Assembly: GCF_020740795.1 (NCBI RefSeq)
Contig: NC_067282.1
Location: 169,228,274 to 169,292,273 of the forward strand
Reading direction: 5' to 3'
Source: Apus apus
Lineage: Eukaryota > Chordata > Aves > Apodiformes > Apodidae
DNA length: 64,000 nucleotides
The stretch's first letter is position 1. Each line of letters opens with the position of its first letter. Positions 37,046-50,495 of this stretch are shown here, piece by piece. Both the position numbers and the translations under genes were made by a program. The notes under the pieces were generated by a model. It worked only from the letters and a program-made list of their open reading frames with translations. It was not told where the DNA came from and did no database searches.

Positions 37046-40000
37046 CAGAACACAAGAGTCAGACTAGGTTCCTCCATTCTAGCCTTACGCAACTTAGAAT
37101 AACCATCAGCATTACAAAAATGATCAAACAAAAAACAATCACTTTCTCCAATATTTAAAGATTTTCAAAAGCCATTTTAGACTGAAAATTATATTGGACC
37201 TTGTTGTTGAAATATATTTCTGCCAAGAACTACATTTTAGCATAACACCGTGTCACATACAAGACTTATATAAATTACAGAAGTGATTACTGAGTATCTT
37301 AAAACATGGCACACATGGAAATAACATCAATGAACACATATAATTTGTGAGTATGTGCACGTTTATATATAAAAATCAAAATGTTTGCTATGCAACAAAG
37401 CTATGAAGTCTGAAGTGTAAACTTCAAGGTTTCACTAACGTAACTGGTACTTCTGATCTAGTATCTTTGATAATGAGTTTAAAATATTTACCAAAGAAAA
37501 AAATCCTCGTTGTACTATGTAAGAGATGGTTTTCCAGAAGCACGCAGTTCAGGTAATAATTTTATATTACAATTGATTCATAAAGCATGATTACTGAACA
37601 CTTCTTCCTTTTCTGTCTACCTTAATTTTATTTTTTTCCTGTCTTTCCTATAGTATTTCCATCTCCTGCCACAGAGAATTCTGAAAATAAGAATTGGCTC
37701 TTTTGTACCAACTTTGGGGTTTAGTTAATCCGTAGGGTGATAAGTAACTATTACCACACTGCCAAGTATTCTGTGCAGTGGAGATAACCAGTTAGATTAA
37801 ACTGGACAAGTACCCCAGGTGACAGGACCAAAGCCAAGTAAGGTTTCCAGGACATTTGGAAGAATCTCTGTACATGTCAGTATCTGTCCTACATTGGCTT
37901 GACCTTTTATTTCTGTTATTCTTCATCTCACTTTGTCGCTCCTCCTCTCACCACACTTCATCTCAGCTATCTGCCTCGCACTGCGTTTTCTTTGTTCAAC
38001 TCATCCCTAGCCCATACCTAGGACCTTGCTACCACCATTGCTGTCAATCTACAATCACTTAAATAATACATTTATTTTTCTTATTTTGCATGCCTGTCTT
38101 ACCCATTTAGATTACAAACTCTAAAAAACAGTTGGTAATGTCTGCTCTAATATTTATACTGCAGCTACCACAAGAGAGATGTAATTTTGGCTGACCATTA
38201 CACACACTGTAACAGACATGAAAACTCTTAAGTCTAGCCACAATTCCTTGGCAGGAACACCTCTACCAGTCTAAACTGGCAATCCCTTTTTTTTATGGCA
38301 CAGCTATCTTGTTGCTTTTGTCTGTTCCCGTGCAGTGAAAATATTCTCTGTCCAAGAACTGGGAGTGAGCAGACTCATTTCAACTACATTAAGACTGTGT
38401 TATGCTTATCATACAATTTCAGTGCCTTGCAGTTAACCCTTAATTTGAGTAAAAGTTGAGTTTCTACATGCAATTCTATTACATACAGAGGGACTATTTG
38501 ATATTGTATTGCTTATAACCCTTCAAACCCACAGCTGTAAAGACATCAAATATACAGCTGATGGATACAGGCTTGGAAAGAGGAAAGCATACAACTTGAT
38601 TTAGACACAGCTTTGTGAGGAACTCCTTACTTACGGTCAGCACACAGTGCTGACAGATCCACTTTCTGAAAACCTTTGTCTGCAATAGTACAAGAGACAA
38701 GGGAAGAAGAAGTAATGGTGGAAGACCTTGAAATAAAGACATCTGCAACACATGCTGTGCCAAAAGTAGTTTTTCCTATGGGAACTGTACTCTTAAGAGA
38801 CAATACAAAGTGTGTCCAAAAGTTCATATATAGAAAGCTCAGTCATGTGAGACTAAAATATTTTCCATAACCATTTTTAGAGCTTTGCTCTAAAGGCAAA
38901 AAGAGCATCTTATTGAAAAGTCTCCTTCCAGTCCCCTATGATTTGAGGGTTCTACATGGGAAAGTCCATGTGAAAAGGAGAGAAAGTAGGTCAGAAGAGT
39001 ATGTCCCCATCAAACAGTTTTCAAAAAACTGTTACTGCCTGATAAATGAAGTTGAGCATATATCAGCATGGATTACACCATAAACAACCTGTGAGAAAAT
39101 GAATATATAGTCATTAGGATGGTGCAACTTATTTCTACCAAATGCACAAAAATTATCTCATCAATCTGGCCCAGTGGCCCAAGCAGTTTGTAATTTTGGA
39201 TATCAGCATGTTATAGAAGCACTTTGGCAAGTATGCTTGACTGGTTCAAAGAACATTGGTCGTAAGTTGGATTGACATCCATTAATTATGTAGTTCCAAA
39301 ATACACATAATTATCCAAGTTAACAGTCTCTAATGCAAAAAGTTCAATCGTTACCAAAGCTACACAATAAACAGCCAGAAGGACACTATCTTTTGTACCC
39401 AGTGACATGGTAATACAGACATAGCTAGTTCCTGAGCATGCTGCTTCTTCTTTCCAAAGCTTTACTACATATAAGAACACCCCAGTTTCCTACTGCGACT
39501 GGTTTTAAGCAGGAAAGATTTGACATATGGTCTCACAACATGCAAAAATTTGCTTCACTAACTCTGAAATTGGTTGCAGGTCTTAAATTTTGTAAAAAGA
39601 TACAGTCTCTCTGAGTTTTCTAGAAACTTTAAGGTACCAACTGCCTATGCCTCCAATCTCTTTGTTGCTGCTGCTGCTGCCTGCACTACCTAGAGAAATT
39701 ACGCTGCTTGTAAAATAAACACAGATTCTCAAAAAGTTGTAACAGATCTGTGAGGACTAACACAAAAATTACCATTTCACATTGAAACAGACAAACACCC
39801 CTTCAAACTACCACTAAAAACAGGCAAAGAAATTAAAGATGGCACAGGAATGTACATCCTACTCTGTGCATCTATTCCCATAGAAATTTACCTATATACA
39901 CAATATAGTAATATTTTAAACAATATCAACATAAACCATTAAAAGATGCCATTAAGGTTTATATGTATTATCCTAGCAATTTCTTAAAGCCCACATCTTC

Positions 40001-41539
40001 AATTACCAGAAACTGATGCTTTCAAGTTCAAAATATTTAAGTGTTCTTGCTTATTTAGTCTATTCCAAAAAAGATAGCAGTATGAACAGCAAAGCCAGAT
40101 GTTATCAATAATATGTAATTAACATCACAAGCTTCCTACTGATTCAGTGCAACCCCAGAAACCTGGGGTTTCTGTTGTCTTCAAGCAATGGGGACAGATG
40201 GGACATTTCTGGGGAAAATAGAGAAAAAAAATCCTGTGAACATCTGTATCTAAGACCACCCCATACACATTAGCTACAAATTAGCTTTAAAACTTTAAAT
40301 GTCATGTAATAATCTTTACATCATCCTGAACTTAACAGTATGGAGAAATCCCAAATAATTCTGCATTTTAGTTTATTCTGCACATCAAAGAAACAGCACT
40401 AATCTAGGCAGAACAAAGAAATGCACAATTATTTTATAGGTAGCAACAAGTATTCATACTGAAAAAGAAAGGTTAAGGTTATGGTTGAAGAAAGCAGGTG
40501 CTTAATTTATATAAGCAGATGCTCATATGAATAAAGGTCAGATTTTACGTCAGAGATTTTAACACTACAGGCAGACAGCTTTCAAAACAGTTGGAATTGT
40601 GAAAGCTCATTTAACTATATACTCAAGATTAAACTTTCAAGAGGTTTGAGTCTCTCTTACTCTTAAAATGTTAAAAAACATTCCACATTGTGTCCCAGTA
40701 GCCATATTTGAGTACGTGGTGCTCAAATGACTTGGAGGTGGGGAGAAGGGTGTAAAAAAATCCCATTTATAGAAGAAATTAAGTTGTATTCTATTCATGT
40801 ATCATTTCCTTTATAAGTAGTACCTGTGTACTTTAACCAGAACGTTTGATATTGGTTACATAAAGGGAATAACTAATATATGACTGTACACCTTTTAAAA
40901 AAAAAAAAAAAAGCCAAACCAGAGAATACTGACCATCAAAACAGTTGTGTTACACTCCATAAAGGCCACTCTAAGTATTGCAGATTAAATATTGGGCTAC
41001 TCCATAAACTTTTACACTGCCTGCTTGCCTACCTGAAAAAAAATATTAATTAAAATAATTTCTTACTACTGTTGTGAAATCACAGACCAAATGACTCAGT
41101 ACTAATATGCACATATTCATGTATCTTTATATACTGATCATGAAGGCCAGAAAAATGCCAAAAATAAACCAGTATTTTGAAATTTTTAATTCTCTACTAG
41201 AATTATGCCTACTAGAACTAACAGGAGGAAAGAGGTAACAAAAGCACCCCTTTCAAAACCAAGCCTGTGTTTCTAAGATAATACAAATTCAATTTGTAAC
41301 AAGGGCATGTTGTTTCCTCTCACATACAGAAAATAGATGCATGGCTACCAAGTACTGTGAAGTCTTCCATTTGTGAATTAAACAGCCATTGTGAGATGGG
41401 ATATTTAAAAATAACTGTTGTGCTCTTCCTTCTCAGAATGCTGTTTTGTGTTACCTTCAGCTGATCTAAAGGTGACTGCAGCTGAGAGAGGAGGTCTTTC
41501 CTGCTCTGGCTATCTTCTAATTAGCTAGACAAGCTTCAA

Positions 41540-42415
41540 TCCAAACCACTGTGCTGATCATCTTGAGTGTTATCAGAAGACATATAGAGGATAACCAGGG
41601 GATCAGGCCCAGTCAGCATGGGTTTATGAAAGGCGGGTCCTGCCTGACAAGCCTGATCTCCTTTTATAACCTAATGACCTGACTATTGGATGAGGGAAAG
41701 GCTGTGGATATTGTCTATCTGGACCTCCAAAAAGCATTTGACATGGTTCCCCACAGAACTCTCATTAAAAAAACTGGCTGCTCATGGCGGTCAGTGGAGT
41801 CAAATCCACCTGGGGCCAGTCACAAGTGGTTTTCCTCAGGGCTCAGTGTTGGGACTGTTTCTGTTTAACATCTTTATTGATGATCTCAATAAGGACACAG
41901 AGTGTATTATCAATAAGTTTGCAGATGACACCAAGCCAGGCAGGAGTGTTGATCTGCATGAGGATAGGGCAGCTCTACAGAGAGACTTGGATAGATCAGA
42001 TCCTTGGGCTAATGTTAATGGTCTGGGCTTCAACAAGGCCAAGTGCTGGGTCCTGCACTTGGGCCACAACAACCCCAGGCAATGCTACAGGGTTAGGGAA
42101 GTGTGGCTGGAAAGCTGTCTGGCAGAAAAGGACCTGGGGGTTCTAACTGACAAGTGGCTGACAAGCTGCAACAGGGGAAGTTTAGACTGGACATTAGGAA
42201 CATTTTTTTCACAGAAAGAGTGGTTAGACACTGGAATAGGCTGCCCAGGGAGGTGGTTGAGTCACCATCCCTGGATGTGCTTCAGGGTCATTTGGATGTG
42301 GTGTTGGTGGATATGGTTTAGGGGAGAACTTTGTAGAGTAGGGATGATGGTTGGGCTTGGTGATCCCAAGGGTATTTTCCAACCTGAATAGTTCTAAAAT
42401 TGCATGATCTTGCTG
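41540..42415 (+). mobile_element. CR1 LINE with partial reverse transcriptase, internally deleted
   Basis: Plus strand. RT-coding sequence starts near CCCAGTCAGCATGGGTTTATGAAAGG (41610). One frame gives [20 protein letters not shown] (41698-41757), an RT motif A region. After a frame change near 41780 another gives FPQGSVLG and [14 protein letters not shown] holds the catalytic aspartates of RT motif C. After [10 protein letters not shown] (about 42150) the sequence jumps to the 3' block GGACATTAGGAACATTTTTTTCACAGAAAGAG. The part of CR1 normally between these is deleted. It ends near 42415 with a degenerate octamer. Inactive. Confidence 0.9.
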
Positions 42416-45400
42416 ATCAGAAGGCCACACTGTTATTAGTGACTGAGAGGTTGGACCATGAAGCCTAAGGAGAAATCAGAGTCTTCCTTCTTGACAACAG
42501 GCCACTCTGGCCATTTTAAAGTGGTCATGAAAACACAGCTTCATTATAATGTAGATTGATATCACAGGGATCTGCTAAAATACATCAAATTGTATGCACC
42601 ATTTACAGAAACCTATAAAACAACTAAGGAAAAAGAAAATAGGCTGTAGCCTCTGAAAGTGCTTACTTTCAATGTATTTTATGCAAAGGTAAGTTCATAT
42701 AAAGCCACAGTTGTGTGCAAAGTGTATTTTCAAGTAAATACTGCTATCTGTTTTGAAGTTAAGAAAAGTAAGATTTTTATAAAAACCATAGTATTTCAGT
42801 TTCAACATCAAGACTGATATTGATAAGGCTTATTAAATATAGGACTGATACTTGCAGCACACTGGCATTTTAGAACTTGTGTTCTAATGTTTAGAACAGT
42901 GCTATTTCTTACTTCCACTTACACTTCAGTAAAACTGTCAAAAATTCTGCACAAATACAGCTTCAAAAGTTCCTAAATGTTTAGGAATGGGATCAGTGAC
43001 CATTTAATCTGTACAGATTTTTGGGTTTTTTTTGTTAAAAAGTCCACTTACTTTTTCATTTTCTTTGAAATAACAACATAAAACTTCACTTAAGTGTACA
43101 AGCCAAGGTTAATAAGCTCCTGATACTTACGCTTTTTCACTTGACTGACAGAAGTCATGCCCTTCATTTTTGAGAAAGTCAACTACAGATGTCAAGCATC
43201 GTCCAACTCAGTATTAAATTATAGTTTACATAAACACACAGCATGATACCTTTGGAAGCTGGTGATTTACTAAACCTGATTATTAAAGTGTTCAGTAACA
43301 TCAGCTACAAACAGCAAGATTTTTTTTATCCTCTCTCTGCAAAAGATCAACAGCATAAAGATTAATTTAGAGCAAGAACATAAACTTTAAGCCTTCATAT
43401 TTCACATCTGATTTCTACTGGCAGTGCAAGATAAATGGCTTGCTTTCACCTTAGAATTAACATTCAGTAAACTAGAAGGACAGTAGTACATTTTTAAAAC
43501 TTATTACTCTACTTAGCATTTCAAGTTAAAAGTATACCTTTGAAATGAAAACTACATATTGTCTGAAAATATTTTGGCACTGGCACAGAATCTGCAAAAT
43601 AATAGCCCAAGCTTTAACTTAATTATCCTTTAACAAGAATTGTGGTTTGAGAAAATACAACAACTTCATAAACATAATAATCACTAAGCGTAATAGCCTT
43701 TGGCAATAATGTTCCAAAGCAAGTTTGCATAATCCAAGATAAACCATGACTCCTGTTCTCTCTCTCTCTACTTCTGCAGTTAATATACAAAATTTCAAAA
43801 GCAAATTAAAATGGTGTGTCTCAGACTGTACCAGCAAACAAAACACACTTCTGTCGAAGCAACACATTACATCCAGAAATAACTGAATCAGTCAACAAGA
43901 GTATGGTACAGAAACTGCAATCCAACAACCAAATCCACAAAAGCTGTATTATTTCCTAGGACAGAAACAGAAAAGAAATTGAAGAAAATTTACACACAGT
44001 TACAGAAGGAGTGTGAAATAATCATTGTTACTTACGATGCACTTTAATCCCAGATACTTTGTCCATTTATTGCAACTCCTTTGTCTACACTGGAAGACCC
44101 CCAAAAACAAAAGCACTGAAGCCACTTATCCCTGCCTAGTAATACTGTGTTTTGAAAGTAATTTAGAATTAAGAAACATGATCATTAGCCACTGCTAAGA
44201 CAGTAAAACATTGTAATTCAAATTCTCTATGTAATAGATGATATTAGGAAAAATTAAGTCAAGCAGCCAAAATTAAAAATATTCAAAAAATGAAGCTGCT
44301 TTCTAACTGATTGCTAGTCTCCTTTCCTTGTCAGTCCCCGTTCAATTCTCTGTGTTCATCCACTACCTTACCTTACCTTGCCCAGCTCCTACGACTTCTG
44401 TTTAACCCCACCAACCTTTAAGCTGTTCACCTATATGAAACACAAATACAGATTTGAAACCCAAATAAAGTTTAAATAAATTTTGTTATTCGGGTTAGTC
44501 TATGAGTAACTCAGCAAGTAGCTTTTAACATACAAAATTTAACAACAAACATTTTGGTGATGGTTTTAGTTACATTTTATTCATAACTCTAGACTTCAGT
44601 TTCAAAGACAACATTCCCTTATCCCTTCTAGCTTTATGTTCTTTTTACATGCCCCTATGTAGTTACAAAATTTTATATAACTACCCACCTAAAAAAAGTC
44701 CATTCATAATGAAAGGTAATCAATGTTGTGACTTTACTGAAGTTGAGTTTGGTATTGGAATTAGTTCATAGAAGGACTTTACAATAAATGTAAACCAAGA
44801 TCTCTCTCAAATCACTAACAGTTAGCCCACAATATTTACTATTTGGACCAGTATGTAAAATACTACTACTGTTCACCATACACTGGTAGGCTTTATTATT
44901 CCATCACCTTAAGCATTCTTCTGTAATATTTCCTTGTCTGTTCTGAAGTTAGGAATATATAAGGCTTTCTGAAGCTACATTTCCTTGGTATAGCACACTC
45001 GAGAAATAACTTTTCGTACAGAGCAAACCTAAAATGTAACTACTTAAAAACCTCATTAATACAGTATTTCACTTATTCCTCCTTAGCTGACAAGGAAGTT
45101 TTATGTATTTCATTATACAAGAGTTTACATTATTTTCAGCTGCTGGGTTATGTCCAACTCTTGACAATCTGAATGCTAGCATTTCTACAGACTAATGATG
45201 GAGCAGGGCATAAAGCTGAAAGCACCCAAGTGATACAAGAGAGCTGAAGATTTTCTTTCTATAAAAGTATGAACACTAGCCATCCCTTCCCCATCCTCCC
45301 CACTCTCCCAATAATTTTAGCTATTAATCAACAATAAAAGCTATGTTAACTTGCATACCTCCATTAAAAGAAAACCAAAATCCACACACATCTAGGTCAC

Positions 45401-47793
45401 ACATTTTTATGTGGGGCACTGGAAAGCAACAGGAAGAAATACGATCTGCCTATTCTAGACATTTTGCCATCTGACAGCAGAATCAGAGAACAAGTCTTAC
45501 TTGAAAGATGTTTTTTTTCTTGAAAAAAAAAATCTAGAACTGTATGTAATCAAGCAGTACAGCAGTTCATAAAAAATGGTGTCAAACAATGTCAAAATAA
45601 TTAGTTACAAAATGAATAGTGTGTTGAAACACAACTTTTTTTGGTGCAAAAGCCTACAACTACATATTTCATGTACAATATGGAAACGTACGCTTATGAA
45701 ACAACACTGTGAGAATCCAACGCACCATCCTTAAGGCACTGCTCACTTTATAGGTCAGCACTAGAGCAGCTCAATCTAATAGCAGAACCATCTTATAATC
45801 CATGCAAGAGCAGTTTGACATAGCACATAACTACTGCTTATGATACTAGATTAAAGTATCTCATAGTAGTCAACATTTAATAATTTTATTACAAACTTTT
45901 AGAGTACACTATGCATCATCAAGTACTTCAGTCTTGTCCTCAAAGCCTCAGCTAACAAGTTTCCTCCTTGTCAGACATCTTCCCACTCCAAACTACAAAG
46001 AAATCACCATTGCTAAGGAGAGCATATAACCAGTAAATTCCAAACTGACTGGCATATGCTTTAACCTTATTCTTCCTACATCTCACTAAATGTTGTCACC
46101 TACAGTTCAATGAGTAGTTAAAACACTAAGCAAAATCTTGCATGCATTAGGATCTAAATAAATAAAAGCCACTCAAAATGGTGCTCCAATCTCCCCATCA
46201 ATGTATAAGGGTATAGGAAGCTATCAGAGGTGAGATTTGAATATAAAACTTAACTGCTTGGCAAATTTATTATTTAATTTTTTTACATACTTGTACCTGT
46301 GAACTTAACACCACTTCACAAATATTTAAACCTGGACCCAAACATTCTCCACTGAGCCCCAAGGCAAAATGGAGGTGCTTATGTCCTTGGAGGGGGTAGA
46401 AAGGGTAAGGGACAGACTTTAGTTTAAACAAGTGTTATTGATTTATTTTAACATCAGCAGGGAAATATTCACAGACGAATGCTAAACTGAGATGGTATTG
46501 GCAAAATCAAATATTCAAAAAAGTGGTTTTCTTCACACTGCAGACAATGCCAAGCTACTTTTTACCTTTATATTATTTTAAAACCATACCATTAACAATT
46601 AGTAAGTTATATCAATTTAACAAACAGAATTCTATATTTCAGCTGACATAAAAAACAAACTCTTCAAAAGAAGTAAATTTAAATTTAGCAGACATACATG
46701 AAGTTGTGCTATGGGGCCAGTGTATGAGGACTTAATAGAACAAGGAACCCTAAAGCAGGAAGAAATAAATATTTATTAAGCAAACCTACTGACACTCATG
46801 GACCAAAGTAATAGTAAAAGAAAATACATCTGTGAAGGTCAGATGATCCACATTCACTGTACGGCACAGAAAACCCAAGACAAATAACTTGAACTTTAGA
46901 TTTTGAAGGGCACTTTGTTGCCCTATACTAGTAAAAATATTTCAAGACCCTAAGTGGCAATAAATATAACAGTCATAATACACACTTAAACCCAAAGAGT
47001 GTTACAGAAACTAGAAGCTTATCTAAGTTTCTGGCATATGTTGTACCTCTGAGACAAAACACACATTGCTCTAGAACTAGACGACAAGCTGGAAATGCTC
47101 TCCACACCTCTGTTATCAGAAAAGTTCTGAAACCTGGGGAGGAAGGCCATAAGCACTGGATAAATAGAAGTTCACCCATCTACCTGTCTACCAAAAAGGG
47201 GAGGGAAGAAAAAAAAAATAATAATTTAAAAGTTTTTCTGAAGCATATGTAACACAATCCCTTTTTCCCTTCCTGTACAAATTCTTTTCTAGTCCAACAT
47301 TTTTTAGGAATGGAGCACTCTCTGGAGTTGCAAGATCAATCAACTGGCATGTCTTACTCAGAATTTCTCTTAATATAGGCACAACAATGTTATTATGATA
47401 ATACTGAATAAATGCCACAAAGTTCAAGATTAGAGAACAATTTATTGGATAACAATGTATTTAGTATCAGCTTGTTCATTACTTTTTAAGATCTAAAATG
47501 TCTGAACCAAATGCTTTTTAATAACAAAGATTAACCTAATGGTACCCTTCCTAGCAAAAATGCAAAGGAAGCTCCCCCAGGAAATGAATGCCATGGCCTA
47601 AAACGTGTACAGTAAATGAAGAAAGAGACAGCTACTAGGAAGATAAAGCAGCATTTGCATTCACACAGAGCATCCAAACATTTGCCAAATTAAATGTCTT
47701 TAGGAACCTTATAGTACAGGCAAGCATTTAAGACTACCTCCAGTCTAGCTGCACAAATATTGTGAAGACAAGTATGAAACACCCAGCTTACTT

Positions 47794-47865
47794 TAGCATG
47801 AACATGTGTACACCTGAGAGAATTAACACTAGCATGAACATGTGTACACCTGAGAGAATTAACAC
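47794..47865. repeat. Exact 36-bp tandem duplication
   Basis: The unit beginning TAGCATGAACATGTGTACAC and ending GAGAGAATTAACAC occurs twice head to tail (47794-47829 and 47830-47865) without a mismatch, followed by a partial TAACAC. Perfect identity in otherwise diverged intronic DNA points to a recent duplication or replication slip. Confidence 0.95.
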
Positions 47866-49679
47866 TAACACTACCACTGTCTAGTCCTTTTACATTTATG
47901 GCAATAAAAATTGAAAGGAAACACATACACCGCACTCTCAATTTCAAGGCACAGGTGTCTACTCAGTAGGTTTTGAGAGACTGAAACACAAGGCAGCTGC
48001 CGGGACCCAGAAAGGATACACCAAGATTTAACTCTACTATCCTAAAACATTTCCAAGACAGGCACAGCAAGCTTTATGCTAAAATTGATTAGTTTAACTA
48101 TTAGAATCATTTTACTTCTTCATTGTATTAACATTAAAAAAAAAAAAATAATGAGGAGCCATAGAAGTTTAATTTTCAAAAAAAACACCCAAAAAAATAC
48201 ACCACAAACAAAAAACCAAAACACAAGCCACAAAAAACACATGACTGAAAGTTTCATGAGACATAGAAATAATATTTAAAAGTCACTTGGCTTTCCTTAA
48301 TAATAATAATTACCTCTGTTAATGTTAGCTTTAATTCTGCAATAAGTCAAGAATAGGACATGGCACTTAATAATACTCTTATTGCCAGTTTAATTCAACT
48401 TGTGTAACATTTAAATAAAAGCTGAAGATTACATCTGATTTGCCTACCAAAGAAACCTGCCAAGTGCAGAAAAAAATATCTACTAACTGAAAACACAATT
48501 AAAATAAAAGTCCACAAAATCTTAACATTGTACTCACACAATAAGAGTTTAAAGAATTCCACCAATGCTCTTTGCTTACTCCAAAGTAAAAAGTACATTC
48601 ATCAGACAACTGGACCAGATTTGAAAGATACACAGCAACATACATGTCACAGGTCTCTGTAAGATTCAAAGGTACCATGTTTTCCTGTCAGCTTTGGTAG
48701 ATAAAAACACAGTTCATTTGTATAAGAAGAGACAACAGGATACTGCAATATCCATGAAGAAAAGTCAGGGATGCAATAATTTTCTCTCGTAGTAATATTA
48801 ACATATGTAACATACAATTACACCCAAAAGTTTCTCAAATCAAAGTGAAGAATATGACTTAAGACAGGGTGGGGAGGGGAGAGGAAAAAAAAAAAACCAA
48901 AACCACCAAACATTTGAGCACCAAGAGTAGCAGGGGAAAAAGAAGAGTCTGATGCAGAAATACGAGATGCAAGTCTTCGAATTCAAAGACAATGACCTTT
49001 AGCTTGATGAGAAAAACTAGCTGTAGGAAATATCACACCAGCTGTATTTTAAAGAGATTGTAGAGCAGGGAATATCAGGAGAAAAGGGAGGAGGCACTCA
49101 AAGTACTCCAGATGACAGGTCCAGGCCTAAACTTCATTTGTAAAGACCGAAAAAGAAAACGTGGTCTTGAAAACATTGTTTGGACAAGGAAGAAGGAGGA
49201 TACGAATAAAGCATGACTGTAGATTTAAGGAGAAGAGGAAATAAAGAAGGCTACCCCCAAACAACTGCCCTGGTCAAGAAAGGATTACATTGCTGTCAGC
49301 AGCATCACAACTGGTGAGCAAGCCTCAAGTGTGAGAGACAATGATGAACCCTGAGATCTCCACTTATTCCCACAAAACTAAAGTGGCTTAGCCATACACT
49401 TTATAAAAAGCAAAACTAGACTTTGAAAGTGTAAATTAATTTTTCAATTTTATTACTGTATGACCTCACAGATGTGTAACAACAACTACTTTCCTTTACA
49501 ATTACTGTGGCAATCTAAATGCAAGTGCGTATTTTATTTCAAGTAAAATGTATAATCTAAGTACACGCTTCAATCAGTGTTTGAGTTACTGAAAAACAGA
49601 GATAGATACAAAGAAAGGAGTATTACACTCTCTGCTTCTAACCTTGGCTGAAAAGGCTGAATAACTTGAATGACATCAA

Positions 49680-49696
49680 GGGGGGGGGGGGCGGGG
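49680..49696 (+). repeat. G12-C-G4 tract
   Basis: Twelve G, one C, then four G on the plus strand in an AT-rich setting. It could form a quadruplex in single-stranded DNA; the FRS2 transcript carries the C-rich complement. Confidence 0.9.
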
Positions 49697-50444
49697 AATA
49701 AATCTGCTTGTGTTCCAGTAAGATTTTTATTTTTTTTAAGAAAAATAACGACTGTGCTTTAAAGGAGTAATCCAATGGTATATATATATTTAAAACATAA
49801 ATTAAACAAACTCTAAGATGTCGGAAGAATCTTAACATACTTCCCTGAAGAAGTAGCCCTCCCTGGGTTTGCTTGGTATCTTAATTTGCCTTTGGTTTCA
49901 AAACTCTAGGCTTGCCAAGAGCTATTCCTTTCAAAACCTCAGGAATTCCATTACTAGTTTTAAGCTAAATTAAAGGAAAATAGAAGCATTCAACGCGTGG
50001 CAAAAGTATGCACAAAGTGTTTGTTGATACTCATAAATAGACTGAAAAATTTAGACGTGTCTGAAGGGCAACTGCTGCATAGTCAGCTCTGTTTTGCTCT
50101 GCTTGCAGCTAAACAAAAAGCTACTGCTGTCATTTCAGAAAAGCTCAACATAAGACACATTGCTACCAAGACAGAACATAGCACTACATCATTCACTTTC
50201 TACTTTAGGTTTACATATAAACCAAAGTTTGCTGTCCTGCAAGGAAAAAAAAAATATATAATGGGAGTTCCCCCTTTAAAGCTACTGCTTCAGCATCTCC
50301 ATTTTGGGAAAAAGATGTCACACTGTCCTAAAGCATGGCAAAACCAGTCAAGCCTCCACCCTGTCAAACATCTTGCAAGTCATCAAATAAAGGCATTCCA
50401 TCTCAGAAACACAGCTAATATTGTGCTGATTAATACCTTCCCAA

Positions 50445-50495
50445 TGTTCATATAATGGTGCCTTCCAACTCACAGTATTCTGTGATTCTAAACAA
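50445..50495 (+). mobile_element. Short CR1 3' terminal scrap
   Basis: TGGTGCCTTCCAACTCACAGTATTCTGTGATTCTAAAC matches the final CR1 segment (CCTTCCAACnCA...ATTCTGTGATTCT octamer form) over about 45 bp. It is too short to assign a subfamily. Confidence 0.65.

Noticed and set aside
47690..47947. An 85-codon minus-strand frame with a repeated VNSLRCTHVHA motif
   Set aside because: The protein repeat is just the 36-bp DNA duplication read through (12 codons); no other coding evidence.
49997..50455. A 152-codon plus-strand frame in the first intron
   Set aside because: No family resemblance, no splice or promoter context, and it runs into a CR1 3' scrap; a frame this long can occur by chance in 64 kb.
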